The notes: a model not told the origin generated them from the letters alone. A DNA stretch of 64,000 nucleotides from LMUY01 sp965199555 (GCA_965199555.1 CBDASJ010000022.1:1-64000); one strand, 5' to 3'; shown: positions 16,775 to 26,112, numbered from the stretch's first letter. Numbers and translations are program-made.

Positions 16775-18364
16775 ATGTCGGCCACCACCCACGACCACGC
16801 GCCTGACGACCACCACGGCCATGCCCCAGGCTTCGTGCACCGCTGGCTGTTTTCCACCAACCACAAGGACATCGGCACGCTTTACCTGATCTTCGCGATA
16901 TGCGCGGGGATCGTGGGCGGCATCCTGTCGATGATCATGCGGGCGCAGCTTGAATCGCCCGGCAACCAGATCGTGGCGACCGGACAGGCGTGGAACGCGC
17001 TGGTGACGGCCCATGGCTTGATCATGATCTTCTTCACCGTCATGCCGGCGATGATCGGCGGGTTCGGCAACTGGTTCGTGCCGCTGATGATCGGCGCGCC
17101 GGACATGGCCTTCCCGCGCCTGAACAACATTTCCTTCTGGCTGCTGGTGCCGGCTTTTCTGCTGGTACTGGCCGGCCTGCTGACGGGCGACGGCGCCGGG
17201 TCCGGCTGGACGCTGTATACGCCTTTGTCGGCGCAGCAAGACATCTCGATGGATTACACGCTGTTCGCGCTGCATCTGGCGGGTATTTCCTCGCTGCTGG
17301 GCGCTATCAACTTCATCACCACCATCTTCAACATGCGCACGCCGGGCATGACGCTGCACAAGATGCCTTTGTTCGTGTGGTCGATGCTGGTGACGGCGTT
17401 CCTGCTCCTGCTCGCCATCCCGGTCCTGGCGGGCGCCATCACCATGCTGATCACCGACCGCAATTTCGGCACGTCGTTCTTCGACCCGAAGGGTGGTGGC
17501 GACCCGCTGCTGTTCCAGCATCTCTTCTGGTTCTTCGGGCACCCCGAAGTGTACATCATGATCCTGCCGGGCTTCGGCATGATCAGCCACATCGTCTCCA
17601 CCTTCTCGCGCAAGCCGGTGTTCGGTTACCTGGGCATGGCCTACGCGATGGTAGCGATCGGCGTGGTCGGCTTCGTCGTGTGGGCGCACCATATGTTCGT
17701 GTCCGGCATCAGCGTCGACACGCGGGCCTACTTCATGGCGGCGACGATGGTCATCGCCGTGCCGACCGGGATCAAGATCTTCTCCTGGATCGCCACCATG
17801 TGGGGCGGGTCGATCGAGATGAACACGCCCATGTTGTGGGCGGTGGGCTTCATCTTCTTGTTCACCGTCGGCGGCGTCACGGGCGTGGTGCTATCCAATG
17901 CTGGCATCGACCAGATCCTGCACAACAGCTACTACGTGGTGGCTCACTTCCACTATGTGCTGTCGCTCGGCGCGTTGTTCTCCATCTTTGCCGGCTTCTA
18001 CTATTGGATCGGCAAGATGAGTGGGCACCAGTATCCGGAGTTCTGGGGTAAGGTGCATTTCTGGGTCACGTTCGTCGGCGTCAACCTGACGTTCTTCCCA
18101 ATGCACTTCCTCGGCCTGAACGGCATGCCGCGCCGCTATCCGGACTATCCGGCTGCGTTCGCCGGGTGGAACCACGTGGCGTCGATCGGGGCCTATATCG
18201 GCGGCTTCTCGGTGCTGATCTTCCTGTTCGTGGTGTTCAAGACCTTTACCTCGAAGGTGAAGCTGGCGGAGAACTACTGGGGCGAGGGCGCCACGACGCT
18301 GGAGTGGACCGTCACCTCGCCGCCGCCGTTCCACACCTTTGAAGAGCTGCCGCGGGTTAGATGA
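16775..18364 (+). CDS. ctaD: Cytochrome c oxidase subunit I
   Basis: The 529-residue catalytic subunit of an aa3-type oxidase reduces oxygen and pumps protons across the inner membrane. Low-spin heme ligands are H80 and H393, high-spin heme ligand H391, and CuB ligands H256, H305 and H306. Y260 forms the cross-link. D110 (D-channel entry), E258 (in GHPEVY) and K334 (K-channel) are present, so it is an A1-type enzyme. About twelve membrane helices fit the family. The stop overlaps the ctaB ATG by four bases. Confidence 0.98.
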   Translation: MSATTHDHAPDDHHGHAPGFVHRWLFSTNHKDIGTLYLIFAICAGIVGGILSMIMRAQLESPGNQIVATGQAWNALVTAHGLIMIFFTVMPAMIGGFGNWFVPLMIGAPDMAFPRLNNISFWLLVPAFLLVLAGLLTGDGAGSGWTLYTPLSAQQDISMDYTLFALHLAGISSLLGAINFITTIFNMRTPGMTLHKMPLFVWSMLVTAFLLLLAIPVLAGAITMLITDRNFGTSFFDPKGGGDPLLFQHLFWFFGHPEVYIMILPGFGMISHIVSTFSRKPVFGYLGMAYAMVAIGVVGFVVWAHHMFVSGISVDTRAYFMAATMVIAVPTGIKIFSWIATMWGGSIEMNTPMLWAVGFIFLFTVGGVTGVVLSNAGIDQILHNSYYVVAHFHYVLSLGALFSIFAGFYYWIGKMSGHQYPEFWGKVHFWVTFVGVNLTFFPMHFLGLNGMPRRYPDYPAAFAGWNHVASIGAYIGGFSVLIFLFVVFKTFTSKVKLAENYWGEGATTLEWTVTSPPPFHTFEELPRVR

Positions 18365-19287
18365 GCGACGCCACGCTCAACGCGTCGCTGCCGGTCGCAA
18401 CCGGGGCCGAGTGGCGAGACTGGCTGGCGCTGCTCAAGCCCCGTGTGGTGACCCTGGTCGTGTTGACGGGCCTTGTTGGAATGCTGGTGGCGCCGGGGCA
18501 CCTGCACCCGGTGTTGGGGCTGACGACGGTGTTGTGCATCGCCTTGGCGGCTGGCGCGTCGGGCGCCATCAACATGTGGTACGATCGCGATATCGACGCG
18601 ATCATGGCGCGCACCAGCCGCCGGCCGATCCCGGCGGGCAAAGTCGCGCCCGGGGAGGCACTTGCCTTCGGCGTGGTGCTCGCCGTGGCTTCGGTCCTGT
18701 TGATGGGGCTAGCCACGAACGTCGTCGCTGCCGCCTGGCTGGCGTTGTCGATCGGGTTTTACGTGTTCATCTACACGATGTGGCTGAAGCGCCGCACGCC
18801 GCAGAACATCGTCATCGGCGGAGCGGCAGGGGCATTCCCTCCGATCATCGGTTGGGCCGCGGTTAACGGGCATGTCGGCGCCATGCCGCTGCTGCTGTTC
18901 GCGATCGTATTCCTGTGGACGCCGCCGCATTTCTGGTCGTTGGCATTGTACGCCTGCAAGGATTATGGCCGCGCCGGCGTGCCAATGTTGCCCGTGGTGG
19001 CCGGCGCCCGGCACACCCGGTTGCAAATCCTGCTCTACACCCTCGTGCTGACGCCGGTATCCGTCTTGCCGTGGCTGCTGGGTTACGCCGGCGCTGTCTA
19101 CGGGCTGACCGCCGCGGCGCTCGGCATCGGCTTCATTCTCAGTGCCGTGTTGGTTTGGCGGGATCGCCAGGACGCGAGCGGGGTGAGCTTGACCAACGAC
19201 GCTCCGGCCCGCGCCGCGTTCCGGTTCTCGCTGGCTTACCTCGCGATCCTGTTCGCGGCGGTCGCGATCGACCATTTCGTTGGCTGA
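18361..19287 (+). CDS. ctaB: Protoheme IX farnesyltransferase CtaB (heme O synthase)
   Basis: This UbiA-family prenyltransferase adds farnesyl to heme b to make heme O, precursor of the heme A in subunit I. The 308-residue membrane protein has the Asp-rich signature NMWYDRDIDAIMARTSRRP at about 75-94, and a second motif with WLKRRTPQNIVIGG near 140. It overlaps ctaD by ATGA. Its end overlaps the TTG of the small membrane protein gene, so translation of the operon is tightly coupled. ctaA (heme A synthase) is not in the window. Confidence 0.96.
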   Translation: MSDATLNASLPVATGAEWRDWLALLKPRVVTLVVLTGLVGMLVAPGHLHPVLGLTTVLCIALAAGASGAINMWYDRDIDAIMARTSRRPIPAGKVAPGEALAFGVVLAVASVLLMGLATNVVAAAWLALSIGFYVFIYTMWLKRRTPQNIVIGGAAGAFPPIIGWAAVNGHVGAMPLLLFAIVFLWTPPHFWSLALYACKDYGRAGVPMLPVVAGARHTRLQILLYTLVLTPVSVLPWLLGYAGAVYGLTAAALGIGFILSAVLVWRDRQDASGVSLTNDAPARAAFRFSLAYLAILFAAVAIDHFVG

Positions 19288-19435
19288 TGACTTCCCGCCG
19301 CCGCTTTCCCCGGCTCAGGCGGCCGAGCTTCGGCGGCGCCAGCGCGGGCGCAACATTGCCCTGCTCATCGTCCTGGTCGCCGTGGTCGCGCTGTTCTACG
19401 CGATCTCCATCGTCAAGCTGAGCGGCGGATCATGA
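19280..19435 (+). CDS. Small single-pass membrane protein between ctaB and ctaG
   Basis: A 51-residue frame opens with TTG at 19280, overlapping the end of ctaB, and closes at 19435, overlapping the ctaG ATG by four bases. The product has a charged N-terminal half (AELRRRQRGRN) and one hydrophobic helix (IALLIVLVAVVALFYAISIV) near the C-terminus. Small one-helix proteins at this spot are common in alphaproteobacterial cox operons and sometimes annotated CoxF. Overlap at both ends and the membrane helix support a real gene. Its role, presumably assembly, is inferred. Confidence 0.75.
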   Translation: MADDFPPPLSPAQAAELRRRQRGRNIALLIVLVAVVALFYAISIVKLSGGS

Positions 19436-20046
19436 CGCGGAACAGCGTGTTCGGCGGCGGGCTCGTGGTCGTGATCGCCGGCATGGTCGGGCTGTCGTTT
19501 GCGTCCGTTCCGCTGTATCGCTTGTTCTGCTCGGTCACCGGCTACGGGGGCACGCCGCAGATCGGCCCGGAGGCGCCGCAGGCCGAGGTGTCGCGCGACA
19601 TCACCATCGCGATGAACGCCGACACCAGCCCGCAACTGCCGTGGTCCTTCACGCCGGAAAAGCGGCGGGTGACGATGAAGCTGGGGGAGGAGCAACTCGC
19701 CTTCTACGACGGCAAGAACCTGTCGGACCACACCATCACCGGACACGCGCTGTACAACGTCACCCCGGATGTGGTCGGACGCTATTTCCACAAGACGGAA
19801 TGCTTCTGCTTCACCTCGCAAACGCTTGCCGCGGGCGAGAAGGTGCAGTTCCCCGTCACCTTCTGGGTGGACCCGGCGATCTTGCAGGATCCCGAAACCC
19901 GTGACGTCCACACGATCACGCTGTCGTACACCTTCTTCCCCTCCTTGGAGGAGGCCGCCCGGGTCGGCGCGCTGGCGAAGGCCGGGCCCCACACCGGCAA
20001 CACCGGCCAGCCGCGTATCCTGGAGCAAGGCGCCGCTGGGGGATGA
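19432..20046 (+). CDS. ctaG: Cytochrome c oxidase assembly protein CtaG (Cox11)
   Basis: CtaG/Cox11 delivers copper to the CuB site of subunit I. The 204-residue protein has a single N-terminal membrane anchor (about 8-28), then SVPLYRLFCSVTGYGGTPQ with a conserved Cys, and the copper-binding ECFCF motif near 123-127 followed by FTSQTLAAGE. The beta-rich domain lies in the periplasm. Start overlaps the preceding small gene. Length is normal. Confidence 0.96.
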   Translation: MTRNSVFGGGLVVVIAGMVGLSFASVPLYRLFCSVTGYGGTPQIGPEAPQAEVSRDITIAMNADTSPQLPWSFTPEKRRVTMKLGEEQLAFYDGKNLSDHTITGHALYNVTPDVVGRYFHKTECFCFTSQTLAAGEKVQFPVTFWVDPAILQDPETRDVHTITLSYTFFPSLEEAARVGALAKAGPHTGNTGQPRILEQGAAGG

Positions 20047-20108
20047 CGCGCCCCGCTGCACATTCTATCCTGGCGTTGCGACGCCGCCCAACTCGATAGG
20101 TCTGCCCC

Positions 20109-20960
20109 ATGGACACCCACGCAACGACCGCGCCCATTGCCACCTCCGGATTGAAGCAGCCCTATCACCTCGTGAACCCCAGCCCGTGGCCGCTGGTCGG
20201 CTCACTGGGGGCCGGTTTGACGGTGGTCGGCATCATCCACGCCGCCCATTTCGGCACTTACACCTGGCTGGCGCTCGGCTTGATCGTCGTGTTGGCCACC
20301 ATGGCGATGTGGTGGCGGGACGTGCTGTCGGAAAGCCGCACGCCCGGCCTGCACACTGCCGTGGTCCGGCTCGGTTTGCGCTACGGCATGACGCTGTTCA
20401 TCACCAGTGAGGTGATGTTCTTCGTCGGGTTCTTCTGGGCATTCTTCCACTTTGCCTTGTTCCCGGAACATGTGTTGGACGTGACTGGTCCTGCGATCTG
20501 GCCGCCCGCGGGCATCGAGACGTTCGACCCGTTCAACCTGCCGTTCCTGAACACGATGATCCTGCTGCTGTCCGGCTGCACGGTGACCTGGGCGCACCAT
20601 GCGCTGATCGAGAACGACCGCCGGCACCTGATCATGGCGCTCGGGTTGACCGTCCTGCTCGGCCTGTCGTTCACCGGCTTCCAGGCGCTGGAATACTCGG
20701 ACGCGCCGTTCAAGTTCAGCGGTGGCGGCGTCTACCCGGCGGTATTCTTCCTCGCCACGGGGTTCCACGGCTTCCACGTCATCGTCGGGACATGCTTCTT
20801 GATCGTGTGCTGGTTCCGATCCCGCGACGGGCAGTTCACGCCGCAGCGGCATTTCGGGTTTGAGGCCGCGGCCTGGTACTGGCACTTCGTCGACGTGGTG
20901 TGGCTGTTCCTGTTCGTCGCGATCTACTGGTGGGGCGCCGGCGTCACGGTTGCGGAGTAG
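20109..20960 (+). CDS. ctaE: Cytochrome c oxidase subunit III
   Basis: Subunit III is a seven-helix membrane subunit that stabilises the oxidase and its proton uptake. The 283-residue protein shows the family hallmarks SEVMFFVGFFWAFFHFAL, WPPAGIETFDPF, and a C-terminal HFGFEAAAWYWHFVDVVWLFLF. It follows ctaG by 62 bp. The DUF983 gene starts immediately after its stop. Length is typical of the alphaproteobacterial form. Confidence 0.97.
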   Translation: MDTHATTAPIATSGLKQPYHLVNPSPWPLVGSLGAGLTVVGIIHAAHFGTYTWLALGLIVVLATMAMWWRDVLSESRTPGLHTAVVRLGLRYGMTLFITSEVMFFVGFFWAFFHFALFPEHVLDVTGPAIWPPAGIETFDPFNLPFLNTMILLLSGCTVTWAHHALIENDRRHLIMALGLTVLLGLSFTGFQALEYSDAPFKFSGGGVYPAVFFLATGFHGFHVIVGTCFLIVCWFRSRDGQFTPQRHFGFEAAAWYWHFVDVVWLFLFVAIYWWGAGVTVAE

Positions 20961-20961
20961 C

Positions 20962-21327
20962 GTGTCCGGCACCGTCGCGCCGGGCCTGCTCCGAACGTCG
21001 CTGCTGTGCCGCTGCCCCCGTTGCGGCCAGGCCGGCATCTTCGCCGGCGTGCTTACCATTCGGGATCGCTGCCCGGCCTGTGACCTGAACCTGGCAGCCG
21101 CGGATACTGGGGATGGCGCCGCCGCGTTCATCATCCTGATCGAGGGTGCGGCGCTGGTGGCACTCGCCTTTTGGGTGGAGTTTCGCTTCAACCCGCCGCT
21201 ATGGGTGCACGCCGTGCTATGGCCGGCTTTGGCCATCCCGGTGACGGTGCTGATGATGCGCCCCATCAAGGCATTCCTCGTCGCCCAGCAATTCCGCAAC
21301 CGTCCCGATGAGATGGGGGCGGAATGA
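20962..21327 (+). CDS. DUF983 family membrane protein
   Basis: The 121-residue product has an N-terminal Cys-rich stretch (CRCPRCGQAGIF, then RCPACDL), suggesting a zinc ribbon, and two hydrophobic helices near 55-75 and 82-102. DUF983 proteins regularly sit between subunit III and SURF1 in alphaproteobacterial cox operons; their function is unknown. Start is chosen at GTG 20962, one base after the ctaE stop; TTG at 20950 overlapping ctaE is an alternative. The stop overlaps the SURF1 ATG. Confidence 0.85.
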   Translation: MSGTVAPGLLRTSLLCRCPRCGQAGIFAGVLTIRDRCPACDLNLAAADTGDGAAAFIILIEGAALVALAFWVEFRFNPPLWVHAVLWPALAIPVTVLMMRPIKAFLVAQQFRNRPDEMGAE

Positions 21328-22025
21328 CGGCGGCGAGCATCCCGGTTCGGCAATCCCGCTTCCGCGCCTTGCTGGCACCCGCGGCCACCACCGCGGTCAT
21401 GCTGGCCATGCTAGTGGCATTGGGCGTGTGGCAATTGCATCGGCTGCAGTGGAAGACCGGTTTGCTGGCGGAGATCGACCGGGCGGAAGCGTCCGCGCCG
21501 GTCCCGTTGCCGGCGCATCCGCTGCCGTTCACCAAGGTCAGCGCCACCGGGCACCTGCGCGGTGATCTGTCGGCGTTCTACAGCGTGGACGTGCGCGACG
21601 TGCCGGGCGGCACCGCCATCGGTGCGCAGTTGATCCAGCCTTTGGAACGGCCGGGGCAAGACCCGGTGCTGGTGGACCGCGGATGGGTGCGGGAAGGCCA
21701 GAACGTTGGGGCTGCCGATGGGGACGTGACCGTCACCGGCTACATCCGCGACCCGGCAGTGCCCGGCATGTTCAGCCCGGCCGATGATGTGGCCACGCGG
21801 CATTTCTATACCCTTGACCCTGCCCGTATCGGCGCGGCGCTCGGCTTGCCGCAGGTGGCACCCTTCACCCTGGTGGCACTGGGGAATGGCGGCGTGCCTG
21901 AGCCGGCGAGCGCCTTGCCGCGTCCGCCGAACGACCATTTGAACTACGCGCTGACCTGGTTTGGCCTGGCCGTCTCCCTGCTGGTGGTGTTCGGCGCCTA
22001 CGTCCGAAAGGTGTTCCGCGCATGA
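21324..22025 (+). CDS. SURF1 family protein, cytochrome oxidase assembly factor
   Basis: SURF1 proteins help heme A insertion into subunit I. The 233-residue product has the expected two terminal membrane helices (about 18-38 and 206-226) around a periplasmic domain. The signature LGVWQLHRLQWKTGLL is at the end of the first helix, and NDHLNYALTWFGLA precedes the second. ATG overlaps the DUF983 stop (ATGA), and its TGA overlaps the next ATG, so the carboxypeptidase is translated as part of this operon. Confidence 0.94.
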   Translation: MTAASIPVRQSRFRALLAPAATTAVMLAMLVALGVWQLHRLQWKTGLLAEIDRAEASAPVPLPAHPLPFTKVSATGHLRGDLSAFYSVDVRDVPGGTAIGAQLIQPLERPGQDPVLVDRGWVREGQNVGAADGDVTVTGYIRDPAVPGMFSPADDVATRHFYTLDPARIGAALGLPQVAPFTLVALGNGGVPEPASALPRPPNDHLNYALTWFGLAVSLLVVFGAYVRKVFRA

Positions 22026-23518
22026 ACGCTGCGGCCGGCTTGGCCTACGAACGGCTGCAGGATCGCTTCACCCGCATCGCCACGTTGAACGAGGCGGCTG
22101 CCATGCTGGGGTGGGACGCCGCGGCGATGATGCCGGAAGGCGGGGCGGTCGCGCGCGGCGACCAGTTGGCGGTGCTGGCCGGGCTGGCGCATGGACAACT
22201 GACGGCGCCGTCGGTGGCGGACGACCTGGCGGAGGCGGAAGCCCCGGCCGACCCGTGGCGGGACGCCAATCTGCGGCTGATGCGGCACGCCTACACCCGC
22301 GCGACCGCCATCCCGTCCGACCTGGTGGAGGCCACCGCGCGGGCCAACGCCGCCTGCGAAACGGTGTGGCGGCAGGCCCGCCGCACCGCCGACTTCGCCC
22401 TGGTGGCGCCACATCTGGCGGAGGTGGTGCGGTTGACCCGCCACGCGGCGGAGGCGTTGGCGCCGGTGCTCGGCCTGTCGCCGTACGATGCGCTAATGGA
22501 TGGCTACCAACCCGGCGTCACCGCCGCGGACGTCACGCCGGTCTTCACCCAATACGAGGCGTTCCTGCGCAACGCGCTGCCGCGGGCGCAGGAACGGCAG
22601 GCACGCGCGCCGGCCCCGCTGCCCTTGCCGGGCCGCTTCCCCGCCGAGCAGCAGGAGGCACTGTGCCGCTGCCTGTCGGAGCGGGCGGGATTGGAGTTCA
22701 CCCATGCGCGGCTGGATCGCTCCACCCACCCGTTCTGCGGCGGCACACCGACCGACGTGCGCATCACCACGCGGTATGACGAGGCGGACCCGGCGCAGGC
22801 GGTCATGGGCGTGCTGCACGAAACCGGCCACGCGCTGTACGAGCGCGGCCTGCCGGCTGCCTACGCCCGCCAGCCGGTGGGGGAAGCCGCTGGGATGGGG
22901 GTGCACGAAAGCCAATCCCTGATCGTCGAGATGCAGGCCTGCCGCTCCGACGCCTACCTGGCCTGGCTCGGCCCCCAATTGCACGCGACGTTCGGTGGCG
23001 ACCCGGCGCCATATCAGCCGGACAACCTGGCCCGGTTGTGGCGCCGGGTGCGCCCGGGCTTCATCCGGGTGGATGCGGATGAGATGACCTACCCGGCCCA
23101 TATCATCCTGCGCTTCCGGCTGGAGCAGGCGCTGGTGTCGGGTGCGCTGGACGTGCCGGCCTTGCCCGGCGCCTGGAACGACGGAATGCGTGGGCTGCTC
23201 GGCATCGTGCCGCCGGACGATGCGAAGGGCTGCCTGCAGGACATCCACTGGTATGATGGCGGGTTCGGCTACTTCCCGTCCTACACGCTGGGGGCGATGG
23301 CGGCCGCGCAGTTGATGGCCGCGGCCCGCCGCGCCGTGCCGGGCATCGACGCCGCGCTGGGCCGCGGCGAACACGCGCCGCTGCTGGCTTGGCTGCGCAC
23401 CAACGTCCACGGCCAGGGCAGCCGCCTCGGGTTCAACGACCTGCTGCGCGCCGCCACCGGCAAGCCGCTCGACCCGGCGGATTTCGAGGCGCACCTGGCG
23501 GGCCGCTACCTCTCCTAG
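22022..23518 (+). CDS. Carboxypeptidase M32 (Taq-type)
   Basis: A cytosolic zinc metallocarboxypeptidase of 498 residues. All family marks are visible: HPFCGG at 236-241, DVRITT at 245-250, zinc site H266-E267-x-x-H270, third ligand E296 in HESQS, RVDADEMTYPAH near 350-361, and GCLQDIHW near 402-409. Activity is therefore expected. Its ATG overlaps the SURF1 stop by four bases, which ties a peptidase to the oxidase operon; I know of no functional reason. It is the first gene of a stretch that separates SURF1 from thrC. Confidence 0.95.
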   Translation: MNAAAGLAYERLQDRFTRIATLNEAAAMLGWDAAAMMPEGGAVARGDQLAVLAGLAHGQLTAPSVADDLAEAEAPADPWRDANLRLMRHAYTRATAIPSDLVEATARANAACETVWRQARRTADFALVAPHLAEVVRLTRHAAEALAPVLGLSPYDALMDGYQPGVTAADVTPVFTQYEAFLRNALPRAQERQARAPAPLPLPGRFPAEQQEALCRCLSERAGLEFTHARLDRSTHPFCGGTPTDVRITTRYDEADPAQAVMGVLHETGHALYERGLPAAYARQPVGEAAGMGVHESQSLIVEMQACRSDAYLAWLGPQLHATFGGDPAPYQPDNLARLWRRVRPGFIRVDADEMTYPAHIILRFRLEQALVSGALDVPALPGAWNDGMRGLLGIVPPDDAKGCLQDIHWYDGGFGYFPSYTLGAMAAAQLMAAARRAVPGIDAALGRGEHAPLLAWLRTNVHGQGSRLGFNDLLRAATGKPLDPADFEAHLAGRYLS

Positions 23519-23573
23519 CCAGGCCGGCCCAGCAACCGGGCGTTAACCCGGTCGCGACATAGTCGTAACTGCA

Positions 23574-24152
23574 ATGCCACGCATCGTTCATGTTCGCACG
23601 GCGGAATGGATGCGCGCCGTCCGAGCGGGCGCGCGCGCGCTGCATGGTGCGCGCCAGGCGGCCACGGCGTTGGAGTTCGCGCTGGTGAGCATGCCGCTGG
23701 TGACGTTCCTGGTCGGGATCATGTCCTTCGGCTACGTGTTCTATCTGCAATTCGCGCTGGACTACGCGTTGCAGCAGGCCGTGCGCCAGGTTCAGATCGG
23801 CAACGTGCCCGGCAGCACCTCGGCCAACACCTTTATCAGCAGCGTCATGTGCCCGATCCTGTCGCAGTTTGCGTCCTGCACCGGCTTGCAGGTCTCGGTG
23901 CAGCCGGTTTCGGACTACCTGTCCAGCTACTCGACGGTTGCCAGCGCGTCCCAGCCGACCGCCTTCTGCATTGGACAGCCCGGCACGCTGATGTTCGCGC
24001 GGGCGGCCTACCAGGCGCCGGTATGGGCCAGCTTCATGGTGTTCGCCTTGCCCACCAGCCCGTCATCGTCTGGGCAGAACATCGTGTCCGCGGCCGCCTT
24101 TGCCAACGAGAATCCATCCGGCGTCAGCGTGGCGGCGTTGTCCGGATGCTGA
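23574..24152 (+). CDS. TadE-like pilus assembly protein
   Basis: The 192-residue protein has a basic N-terminus, then ATALEFALVSMPLVTFLVGI, the prepilin-like TadE segment with the conserved Glu, and a long exported region with paired cysteines. TadE/TadF pseudopilins help secrete or assemble Flp pili. No ribosome binding site is clear at 23574; ATG 23610 is an alternative start. It heads a three-gene unit with overlapping ends and lies 55 bp after the M32 gene. The Tad core (prepilin flp, ATPase tadA, secretin) is absent here. Confidence 0.82.
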   Translation: MPRIVHVRTAEWMRAVRAGARALHGARQAATALEFALVSMPLVTFLVGIMSFGYVFYLQFALDYALQQAVRQVQIGNVPGSTSANTFISSVMCPILSQFASCTGLQVSVQPVSDYLSSYSTVASASQPTAFCIGQPGTLMFARAAYQAPVWASFMVFALPTSPSSSGQNIVSAAAFANENPSGVSVAALSGC

Positions 24153-24808
24153 GACTGCTGCGCAGCCGCCGCGGCCTGGCGGGGCTGGAGTTCGCCATCG
24201 TGGCGCCCTTCCTGCTGACGCTGCTGCTCGGGCTGACGGATTTGTCCCGGGCGATCATCGTCGGCCGTCGCCTGGCCGTCGCCGCGGACGAGGTGGCGAC
24301 GATCGCCTCGACGGAGGCGGTGCAGGCCAGCAGCCTGAACGTGCTGACCGCAAAGCAGGCCTACGCCGCCACGACGGCGCCGTTCGCCATTTTCCCGACC
24401 TGGCTGGCGTCGCAGACAAGCGTCAACAACAGCTTCGCGATCACCTTGTCGGAGGTGAACTTCACCGCCAGCCCGAAAGGCTGCACCACCGCTTGCAGCT
24501 ACACGGCCAACGTGGCCTGGAGCGTGGCCAACCCGTCCGGCCAACCCATGCTGCGCAAATGCGGCTCGGTCGCCTCCGTGACAAACGACACGGCGGCCAG
24601 CCTGACGACACTGCCGGCGGGGGCGTTCAGCGCGACCTCCGTCATCGTGGCGGACGTGTCGCAAATCTTTCAGCCGCTGTTCACCTCCGTCTTTCTCGGG
24701 AACTTCACCATGCAGCGGACGGCCGTGGTTTCGCCCCGCGTGAACAACGCCGTCTCGTTGCTGACGGGCTATGTCGGTGCTTCCGTTATCTGCCCCGTGA
24801 CGGGATGA
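24146..24808 (+). CDS. TadE/TadF-like pseudopilin
   Basis: The 220-residue product begins MLRLLRSRRGLAGLEFAIVA and continues with a hydrophobic stretch to about residue 35, the TadE domain with its conserved Glu. The rest is Ser/Thr-rich and exported, with cysteines near KGCTTACSY and the C-terminal VICPVTG. The ATG at 24146 overlaps the preceding gene by seven bases, and its stop overlaps the next ATG. The open frame extends upstream to 23606, but that part is a shadow of the first TadE gene. Partner of the flanking genes. Confidence 0.82.
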   Translation: MLRLLRSRRGLAGLEFAIVAPFLLTLLLGLTDLSRAIIVGRRLAVAADEVATIASTEAVQASSLNVLTAKQAYAATTAPFAIFPTWLASQTSVNNSFAITLSEVNFTASPKGCTTACSYTANVAWSVANPSGQPMLRKCGSVASVTNDTAASLTTLPAGAFSATSVIVADVSQIFQPLFTSVFLGNFTMQRTAVVSPRVNNAVSLLTGYVGASVICPVTG

Positions 24809-26112
24809 TGGGGGTGTTCCGGCACTGGCTCGGCTGGGGGTGGCGTGACCGCCGGGGCAACGTGGCGATCATAACCGCGCTGCTCAGCGTGCCGCTGATC
24901 GGCATGGCCAGCCTGGCGATCGATTACGGCAGTGCCGTCTCGGCACGGGCCACCCTGGATGCGGCGGCGGATTCGGCCGCGTTGCTGGCGACCACCGTTG
25001 CGTCCAACCAGTACCTGGCCGGTGTCGCCAGCCCCACGTCCGCCGCCCAAGCCGCCGCGACGCAGCGGTTCAACGCGCAGGCCGGGGCGATCAACGGCGT
25101 CACGGTCAGCACCATCACCGTCGGGGTGACGCAGAACGGCGCGCAATTCGCCTCGACGGTGACCTACAAGGGCAGCTACCAAACGGCCTTGGGGCCGGTG
25201 GTGGGCATTGGCAGCATCGCGCTGGGCGGCGCGTCGGCGTCCAGCCTGTCGGTCAACCCGTATGTCGACATCCAGGTGCTGATGGACGTGTCGGCATCGA
25301 TGCTGATCGCCGCGACCTCGGCCGACATCGCCAACATGCAGGTGCTGACGACGAACTTCAAACCGGCGCCCAAGGAGGTCGTGCCCGACAATGCCGGCGC
25401 GTCATGCGCGTTCGCTTGCCACTGGAACAATGACGGCACCGACTACCTTGCCCTCGCGCAGAAAAACAACGTGACGTTGCGGCTGGACGTGCTGCGCTCC
25501 GCGGTGGGCAACCTCATCACCAACATCGCGGCGCTCAACAAGCAGGCGGCCTTCCGGCTGGGGATGACGACCTTCGCGCAGGCGTTCAGCCAGATCTACC
25601 CGATGAGCTCCAACATTTCGGGGGCGAGCACTGCGTTGGCGGCGATCACGCCAGACATCAACATGTGCACCAGCAACTGCCCGGAAACCTACTTTGCCGG
25701 CGCGATGACCAGCCTGGCCCCGGTCATCGGCACCTCCGGCAACGGCGCGACGCAGGCGACCTCGCAGAAATTCCTGTTCATCGTCAGCGACGGCCTGGTC
25801 GACCAATACAGCGGCAGTTCCCGGGTGATCGGCCCGATCAATCCCGCCAATTGCGCGGCCATCAAGGCGCAGGGCGTGACGATATTGACGCTTTACACGC
25901 CGTACCTGCCGATCATGAACAATTCGTTCTACGTCACCTATGTCTGGCCGTACCAGTCCATGGGCTCACCGGACAACATCCAGCAGGCGATGTCGGCCTG
26001 CGCCACCACGCCGAGCCTGGCCTACGTGGCCACCAACTCGGCCCAGATCGACGCGCAGCTCCAAACCATGCTGGCGACCGTGGTGCAGACGACGGGGCAC
26101 TTCACTCGGTAG
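24805..26112 (+). CDS. TadG-like protein with von Willebrand A-type domain
   Basis: The 435-residue product starts with a TadG-type segment (RRGNVAIITALLSVPLIGMASLAIDYGSA; basic residues then a membrane helix at about 17-40). A vWA-like domain follows near 155-425: VDIQVLMDVSASM is a DxSxS-type MIDAS, and KFLFIVSDGLVD supplies the later acidic motif. Cys pairs in SCAFACHW and CTSNCPE suggest disulfides or redox sites. Start at ATG 24805 overlaps the preceding stop; an ATG also follows at 24808. The gene's end overlaps the convergent binding-protein gene by 11 bp. Confidence 0.83.
   Translation: MMGVFRHWLGWGWRDRRGNVAIITALLSVPLIGMASLAIDYGSAVSARATLDAAADSAALLATTVASNQYLAGVASPTSAAQAAATQRFNAQAGAINGVTVSTITVGVTQNGAQFASTVTYKGSYQTALGPVVGIGSIALGGASASSLSVNPYVDIQVLMDVSASMLIAATSADIANMQVLTTNFKPAPKEVVPDNAGASCAFACHWNNDGTDYLALAQKNNVTLRLDVLRSAVGNLITNIAALNKQAAFRLGMTTFAQAFSQIYPMSSNISGASTALAAITPDINMCTSNCPETYFAGAMTSLAPVIGTSGNGATQATSQKFLFIVSDGLVDQYSGSSRVIGPINPANCAAIKAQGVTILTLYTPYLPIMNNSFYVTYVWPYQSMGSPDNIQQAMSACATTPSLAYVATNSAQIDAQLQTMLATVVQTTGHFTR

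Noticed and set aside
15848..17692. A 614-codon antisense frame over ctaC-ctaD.
   Set aside because: The plus-strand oxidase genes have every ligand residue; the reverse frame has none of any family.
23541..23550. TTAACCCG before tadE as a CtrA half-site.
   Set aside because: Two mismatches to TTAACCAT and no second half at the proper spacing.
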